This document shows positions 63,837 through 64,000 of a stretch of 64,000 bases of DNA, in pieces. The stretch covers positions 27,480-91,479 of the forward strand of contig CAZDIA010000009.1 in assembly GCA_964505385.1 (NCBI GenBank), given 5' to 3'. Position 1 is the first letter of the stretch, and every line of letters starts with the position of its first letter. The translations under genes and the position numbers were made by a program. Origin of the DNA: SLJN01 sp964505385. Lineage in GTDB: Bacteria; Bacteroidota; Rhodothermia; Balneolales; Natronogracilivirgulaceae. The notes beneath the pieces are model-generated. The model ran no database searches and had not been told where the DNA came from. It worked only from the letters and a program-made list of their open reading frames with translations.

Positions 63837-64000
63837 TCAGGGAACGCCGAGAAATTTATGAGTTTGGAGGCTGATCCCCCATTCAGGATTTTCTTTCACA
63901 TATTCCACTATCAGCGGTATTGATTCAGGGGTATCCCATTCCGGTTGAAGAAGCAGCCGTGCTTTGCCGGGGCACTTGGCTGCGTGTTCCTCCGCCCAAC
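63837..64000 (-). CDS. queE: 7-carboxy-7-deazaguanine synthase, C-terminal end (5' truncated by window)
   Basis: Read leftward from the window edge to TGA at 63837-63839. The 54 codons include LLLQPEWDTPESIPLI and end WGISLQTHKFLGVP. The LQPE...SLQTHKFLG pattern is the C-terminus of QueE, the radical SAM enzyme that makes the 7-deazaguanine ring for queuosine. The SAM motif lies outside the window. Confidence 0.85.
   Translation of the reverse strand, partial: WAEEHAAKCPGKARLLLQPEWDTPESIPLIVEYVKENPEWGISLQTHKFLGVP

Overview
The window reads as a chromosomal piece of a Balneolota / Rhodothermota-type bacterium (Bacteroidota-Chlorobiota side of the tree). This is inferred from secreted proteins ending in type IX secretion sorting tails (QNYPNPFNP... 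at 53.2-53.9 kb and 61.1-63.0 kb), a YtxJ-type bacilliredoxin, CarboxypepD_reg, DUF4412, DUF4397 and 7TMR-DISM/SpoIIE proteins, and compact ATGA-overlapping operons. No rRNA or tRNA gene was seen, so placement below the phylum is not supported.

0-13.6 kb is mostly housekeeping: the end of an alkaline phosphatase with its terminator, a PLP-dependent decarboxylase, then a minus-strand run of DUF6132, an NHL-repeat protein, purD, tpiA, a TlpA-like lipoprotein, gatB, a 5'-nucleotidase split into two genes, a DUF4412 protein, mnmA and an HNH endonuclease. 13.6-26.7 kb is an envelope and secretome block on the minus strand: an M28 peptidase, two paralogous CarboxypepD_reg proteins, a BamA-like barrel, a 7TMR-DISM/SpoIIE phosphatase, a DUF4097 protein, an HD hydrolase, a GT39-like membrane protein and YtxJ. 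Its intergenic gaps are unusually long and carry dispersed and tandem repeats. 26.9-33.6 kb holds a PlsC-like acyltransferase, a GltS-like transporter, a truncated reductase gene, a DASS transporter, a DUF4405 protein and a second M28 peptidase.

33.6-52.9 kb is the striking part, a self-contained hydrogen-metabolism island. hypA-hypB lie at one end and hypF-hypC-hypD-hypE at the other. Between them, on the minus strand, is one 12.9-kb gene train: hoxF-hoxU-hoxY-hoxH (NAD-linked group 3d [NiFe] hydrogenase), hdrC-hdrB-hdrA (heterodisulfide-reductase-like flavin/Fe-S complex), mvhD-mvhG-mvhA (group 3c [NiFe] hydrogenase), a maturation protease and a dihydroorotate-dehydrogenase-like flavoprotein. 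The Mvh-Hdr half has every module needed for flavin-based electron bifurcation from H2. Its disulfide (or other) acceptor is unknown, because no methanogen-type, DsrC or MetF partner gene is present. The Hox half would couple H2 to NAD(H). Together they could interconvert H2, NAD(P)H, ferredoxin and a thiol/disulfide couple.

53-64 kb is mixed: a DUF4397/T9SS protein with a frameshifted end, ppdK, a SagB-like lipoprotein, a spore-photoproduct-lyase-like radical SAM protein, a U32 (TrhP-like) protein, a GLUG-repeat T9SS protein, a broken PAS gene and the 3' end of queE.
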